Below are positions 5,361-7,747 of a DNA stretch of 7,747 bases, piece after piece (position 1 is the stretch's first letter; each line of letters starts with the position of its first letter). Origin of the DNA: an uncultured Novosphingobium sp. (lineage in GTDB: Bacteria > Pseudomonadota > Alphaproteobacteria > Sphingomonadales > Sphingomonadaceae); NCBI GenBank assembly GCA_946886075.1, contig CAMPHR010000071.1:1-7747 (forward strand). Reading direction: 5' to 3'. A program made the position numbers and the translations under genes. Under the pieces are notes generated by a model. It worked only from the letters and a program-made list of their open reading frames with translations. It was not told where the DNA came from and ran no database searches.

Positions 5361-5975
5361 ATGGCCTTTGTTCTGCCCGATCTGCCCTATCCCAAGGATG
5401 CCTTTGGCGACATTCTTTCGGCCGAAACTTTCGACTATCACCATGGCAAGCACCACAATGCCTATGTGGTGAAGGCCAATGAGCTGATCGCCGCCGACCC
5501 CGCGCAGCAGGGCAAGTCGCTCGTCGAACTGATCAAGAGCAGCAAGGGCGCGCTGTTCAACCAGGTCGGCCAGATCTGGAACCACACCTTCTACTGGCAC
5601 TCGCTGTCGCCGGAAAAGAGGCAGCCCTCGGGCCAGCTGCTCGACCTCATCAATGAAGGCTTCGGCTCGGTCGACGCCCTGCTCGACAAGCTGAAGGCCG
5701 AAGCCGTCGGCCACTTCGCCAGCGGCTGGGCCGCGCTGATCCTGAAGGACGGCAAGCTCGAAGTGACCAGCTATCATGACGCCGACACCCCGGTCGCGCA
5801 TGAAGGCCATCAGCCGCTGCTGATCCTCGACGTGTGGGAACATGCCTATTATATCGACTATCGCAACCTGCGCCCCAGCTATGCTGAGCGCCTGCTGAAG
5901 GACGCAATCAACTGGGACTTCGTCGCGCAGAATCTCGACGGCGAAGGCGCCAGCCGCGCCGATCAGCCGGGCTGA
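5361..5975 (+). CDS. sodB: Superoxide dismutase [Fe], SodB
   Basis: This enzyme dismutates superoxide to oxygen and hydrogen peroxide, probably in the cytoplasm since no signal peptide is seen. The 204-residue protein has all four metal ligands: H27 (DYHHGKHH), H75 (WNHTFYWH), D157 and H161 in the signature DVWEHAYY (157-164). Iron rather than manganese preference is supported by Gln71, four residues before H75 in QIWNH, the position of E. coli FeSOD Gln69, and by Ala141 in the loop where MnSODs carry a Gln. Start choice is firm: GAGGAG at 5348-5353 lies 7 nt before ATG 5361, and MAFVLPDLPYPKDAF aligns with family N termini, whereas ATG 5340 adds seven residues with no ribosome site. It is likely monocistronic, followed by a strong hairpin. 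Confidence 0.96.
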   Translation: MAFVLPDLPYPKDAFGDILSAETFDYHHGKHHNAYVVKANELIAADPAQQGKSLVELIKSSKGALFNQVGQIWNHTFYWHSLSPEKRQPSGQLLDLINEGFGSVDALLDKLKAEAVGHFASGWAALILKDGKLEVTSYHDADTPVAHEGHQPLLILDVWEHAYYIDYRNLRPSYAERLLKDAINWDFVAQNLDGEGASRADQPG

Positions 5976-5983
5976 TGCTTGCC

Positions 5984-6022
5984 GATGCCGTCTGCCGCCC
6001 TCATGGGGTAGCGGACGGCATC
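5984..6022 (+). terminator. Hairpin after sodB, possible transcription terminator
   Basis: GATGCCGTC (5984-5992) pairs perfectly with GACGGCATC (6014-6022); CCGC at 5995-5998 can add pairs with GCGG at 6011-6014 by slippage. It begins 8 nt after the sodB stop codon. There is no T-run downstream (CGTGAAAA follows), so it is not a classical intrinsic terminator; it may protect the 3' end of the mRNA or need a factor. The remaining 77 nt before the hemerythrin-like gene must contain that gene's promoter, which I cannot place. Confidence 0.5.
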
Positions 6023-6099
6023 CGTGAAAATGCTCAGCTAGAACAGATTATTAACGGTGCTGCGGGATAAGCAACCTGTCCGATGCTTGGAAACAGCCT

Positions 6100-6531
6100 A
6101 TGGATCTGCAGCAATTACAAAGCCAGCATGACGCGCTCGACGTCACAGCGGACGAATTTCTGCAGTTGATCGCTGACAACGCCACGCCGCGCCAGCTCGG
6201 TACATTGCGCTGGCAGTTCGCCCGCCAGCTGATGTCGCACCTCGCTCTGGAAGATCAGTTCTTCTACCCCGCCATGCAGCGGCAGGCGCATGTTCGCCTG
6301 CGGGAAACCGCCGCCCGGCTTCAGGTGGAAATGGAGCCCCTGGCGCTCAGCTTCTCCCACTATATGTCGCGCTGGAGCGACGATCGCATCGCGCGCGAAT
6401 GGCCAGATTTCTGCCGCGAAAGCCGCCAGATCATCGAAATGATGATCAATCGGATGCGCAAGGAAGAAGAACTGCTGATGCCCCTGATCACGCAAGCCGG
6501 GCTCGAACCGCCGCTCAAGCAGGCTAGCTGA
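6100..6531 (+). CDS. Hemerythrin-like (HHE domain) protein
   Basis: This is a 143-residue, all-helical soluble protein with the HHE/hemerythrin layout. H10 lies in helix 1 (QHDALDVTADEF). H47-x3-E51 is in MSHLALEDQFFYPAM, the usual H-x3-E iron-ligand helix followed by FYP. A possible H87 (SFSHYM) is in helix 3. The last helix is RMRKEEELLMPLI (118-130), where canonical members have His before the Glu pair; here Lys replaces it. The diiron site therefore looks incomplete, and oxygen binding cannot be assumed. Such domains serve as oxygen, NO or iron sensors or in iron-sulfur repair. The start at 6100 has GGAAA about 8 nt upstream. Its TGA stop overlaps the stop of the convergent ferredoxin gene by 8 nt. 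C105 is the only cysteine. Confidence 0.8.
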   Translation: MDLQQLQSQHDALDVTADEFLQLIADNATPRQLGTLRWQFARQLMSHLALEDQFFYPAMQRQAHVRLRETAARLQVEMEPLALSFSHYMSRWSDDRIAREWPDFCRESRQIIEMMINRMRKEEELLMPLITQAGLEPPLKQAS

Positions 6532-6868
6532 TCCCACTCTCCTGCGGGACAAGCCCCAGGCTCTGCGCCACCTCGTCCAGGTCAGCGTCCCGCCGTACAA
6601 GCAGCCAATCGCGTGACTGCGCGCCATTCACGACCGTCACGGCGCCCTTGGGGCAAACGCCAAGGCAATTTACTTCGACGATCCCCGCTGCCGCCTTGCG
6701 CCCTTTCTTCAGCGACAGGCGCTTGCGAAGCGCCTTGGCCAGCCGCTCGTCCCCGTCAGCGCCAAAGCCGCCATCGAGCTTCTTTGAACATTTGCGGCAT
6801 ACCAGCACGGCATTCTGCCAGTTCGACCGGACATGATCCTTCAATCCACGGTCTCCCGCGGCTTCCAT
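6524..6868 (-). CDS. (2Fe-2S) thioredoxin-fold ferredoxin-like protein
   Basis: This 114-residue soluble protein has the cysteine pattern of thioredoxin-like [2Fe-2S] ferredoxins: C24-x2-C27 (VLVCRKCSKK) and C68-x3-C72 (VNCLGVCPKGAVTVVNG), with the GVCPKGA segment typical of this fold. The basic stretch between (RKRLSLKKGRK, 48-58) is notable. The family generally carries electrons; its partner is not evident here. The start is well supported: GGAGGAG (6883-6877) lies 8 nt before ATG 6868, inside the dnaJ-like coding end, and the two genes overlap by 28 nt, indicating a two-gene minus-strand operon with coupled translation. The tail meets the hemerythrin-like gene stop to stop across a GCTAGC palindrome. 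The first Cys spacing (x2) is short compared with the roughly x12 I recall for Aquifex-type members. Confidence 0.8.
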   Translation of the reverse strand: MEAAGDRGLKDHVRSNWQNAVLVCRKCSKKLDGGFGADGDERLAKALRKRLSLKKGRKAAAGIVEVNCLGVCPKGAVTVVNGAQSRDWLLVRRDADLDEVAQSLGLVPQESGIS

Positions 6869-7389
6869 GTCCGCCGCTCCTCCGCCGATCGCAGCACTTC
6901 ATAGGCGGCCTGGATGGTGTGGAAGCGGACGGCAGCCTGCGCGTCACCCGGCTTCACATCGGGATGATTTTCCTTCGCCAGCCGCCGCCAGCTTTTCTTC
7001 ACCGCCTCGAAATCGGCGTCATCTTCCAGATCGAGAGCCTTGAGCGCATGCAGTTCGTCCCGCGACCGGCTGCCGTCGCCGGGTCCGCCCCAGCCATGAT
7101 AGGCGCTGCTTTGAAAGCCACCCGCATCGCGCCGTTCGGCACGCTCGCGCTGCTCCCGCTCTTCCTGGTCGAGCCCCTGAAAATAGTCCCAATTGCGGTT
7201 ATATTCGCCCGCATGCTCGGAACAGAAATACCAACGCTCGCGGCTATTCGGTGACTTGGGCGCAGGGCAATCGCCCGGCTTGTCGCACCCATAGCGGTCG
7301 CACATGCGCACCTGCTGCGCCTCGCGCGATGCGCCATAGCTGCGCCAGCGGGGAAAGCCCCAGTCATTTGATCGGCTGCTTCTTGCCAT
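6841..7389 (-). CDS. J-domain protein (DnaJ-like) with N-terminal Cys cluster
   Basis: This 182-residue soluble protein ends in a J domain (about 113-172) with the essential HPD tripeptide at 142-144 in KENHPDVKPGD, so it is expected to stimulate a DnaK-type Hsp70 ATPase. It lacks the G/F-rich, CxxCxGxG zinc and C-terminal substrate domains of true DnaJ. The N-terminal half carries C30-x4-C35-x5-C41 and C56-x2-H59 (FCSEH), followed by EYNRNWDYFQGL (62-73), which I recognise as a recurring layout in alphaproteobacterial J proteins; metal binding is plausible but unproven. A charged Glu/Arg linker (74-88) and a Gly/Ser stretch (99-109) join the halves. Start ATG 7389 has only a weak GGA upstream. 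It is first in an operon with the ferredoxin-like gene. Confidence 0.88.
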   Translation of the reverse strand: MARSSRSNDWGFPRWRSYGASREAQQVRMCDRYGCDKPGDCPAPKSPNSRERWYFCSEHAGEYNRNWDYFQGLDQEEREQRERAERRDAGGFQSSAYHGWGGPGDGSRSRDELHALKALDLEDDADFEAVKKSWRRLAKENHPDVKPGDAQAAVRFHTIQAAYEVLRSAEERRTWKPRETVD

Positions 7390-7461
7390 CGGTCCAAATT
7401 AGGTAAGCCGCAGGCAGAACGCCACCCCGGCGGTTAAAATTCGATCGGTTGAAAGCCCTTA

Positions 7462-7540
7462 CCGTCATGCCAGCGCGGGCTGGCATCTCTGGACAGGTCG
7501 CGCAACATCGCCTCAGATCCCAGCCTTCGCTGGGATGACG
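7462..7540. repeat. Composite palindromic repeat, CCCAGC type (copy C)
   Basis: This has the same design as copy A at 429-508. GCCAGC 7469-7474 pairs with GCTGGC 7479-7484 (loop GCGG), and CCCAGC 7519-7524 pairs with GCTGGG 7529-7534 (loop CTTC), with outer CCGTCAT and ATGACG. It lies between the 3' end of rnpB and the 5' end of the dnaJ-like gene, both on the minus strand. The first stem met after rnpB could help stop or process that transcript, but no T-run is seen. Confidence 0.85.
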
Positions 7541-7552
7541 CTGCTACTTGCT

Positions 7553-7747
7553 ACGTGCCAGAGGGCCTATAAGCCGGGTCCTGTCCACCATGTCGCCATG
7601 GATGGGCGGCCATTCCTCTAGGAGACGGATTGCTCCGTCCCTCAAGCAACCAACCCGGGCGGTCTCAGCCGAAACTGGCCTAGCAGCAAAAGCTGCGCGC
7701 CGCCCCTATTCGGTCTTGCTCCCGGTGGGGTTTACCGTGCCGCCTTG
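7553..7747 (-). ncRNA. rnpB: RNase P RNA (rnpB), 3' part
   Basis: Read on the minus strand from the window edge, this contains the conserved core blocks of bacterial RNase P RNA. GGTAAACCCCACCGGGAGCA and AAGACCGAATAGGGG come first. CCCGGGTTGGTTGCTTGAG follows; its GGU is the loop that base-pairs with the tRNA 3' CCA end, near 7650-7660. CCTAGAGGAATGGCCGCCC then leads to the terminal ACAGGACCCGGCTTATAGG. RNase P removes 5' leaders from pre-tRNAs together with RnpA. The 5' half, including the first strand of helix P1, is beyond the window. The exact 3' end is approximate: I place it after the CCCTCTGGCACG segment. Identity rests on the strongly conserved core and is secure. Confidence 0.95.

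Noticed and set aside
6613..7254. 213-codon plus-strand frame opposite the ferredoxin-like and dnaJ-like genes
   Set aside because: It is antisense to two genes with clear Cys and HPD motifs and good ribosome-site evidence.

Overview
The window looks like chromosomal DNA from a Sphingomonadales alphaproteobacterium (Sphingobium/Sphingomonas-like). The reasons are uniformly high GC, the order dapF-mtaB-ftsY-yciB next to a divergent ffh, an alphaproteobacterial-type J-protein with an N-terminal Cys cluster, and many copies of palindromic intergenic repeats that I associate with sphingomonad genomes. The genus is inferred from overall resemblance, not from a database search. I find no phage, transposase, CRISPR or toxin genes; this is mostly core genome.

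Layout, left to right. (1) Positions 1-119, minus strand: the first 39 codons of ffh (SRP54 GTPase), preceded by a possible 30-codon Arg-rich leader ORF whose stop overlaps an in-frame ATG next to the ffh start. (2) Positions 215-548: a gene-free stretch with two small hairpins and two composite palindromic repeats. (3) Positions 549-4393, plus strand: dapF (lysine/peptidoglycan precursor), mtaB (tRNA ms2t6A methylthiotransferase), ftsY (SRP receptor) and yciB/ispZ (septation-related membrane protein). The first three are tightly packed (3-nt gap, then a 4-nt overlap) and probably one transcript; yciB follows a 77-nt inverted repeat. (4) Positions 4421-4528: a second repeat of that family in the convergent gap. 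(5) Positions 4587-5150, minus strand: a short membrane protein with the PuuD membrane domain only. (6) A divergent regulatory gap carrying an inverted repeat and a leader hairpin, then sodB (Fe superoxide dismutase) on the plus strand. (7) A hemerythrin-like protein on plus, converging with an 8-nt overlap on a minus-strand pair, dnaJ-like then (2Fe-2S) ferredoxin-like, which overlap by 28 nt. (8) Another palindromic repeat, then the 3' half of the RNase P RNA gene (rnpB) on minus, cut by the window edge.

Functionally the window brings together both protein GTPases of co-translational membrane targeting (Ffh and FtsY), RNA processing and modification (RNase P RNA, MtaB), and a loose group of redox or metal proteins (SodB, hemerythrin-like, ferredoxin-like). 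I do not see a clear new multi-gene system. The most interesting signals are a repeat element inserted in frame inside mtaB, so that the mobile palindrome is translated as an inter-domain linker; the possible coupled leader ORF upstream of ffh; and the symmetric element plus leader hairpin in front of sodB.
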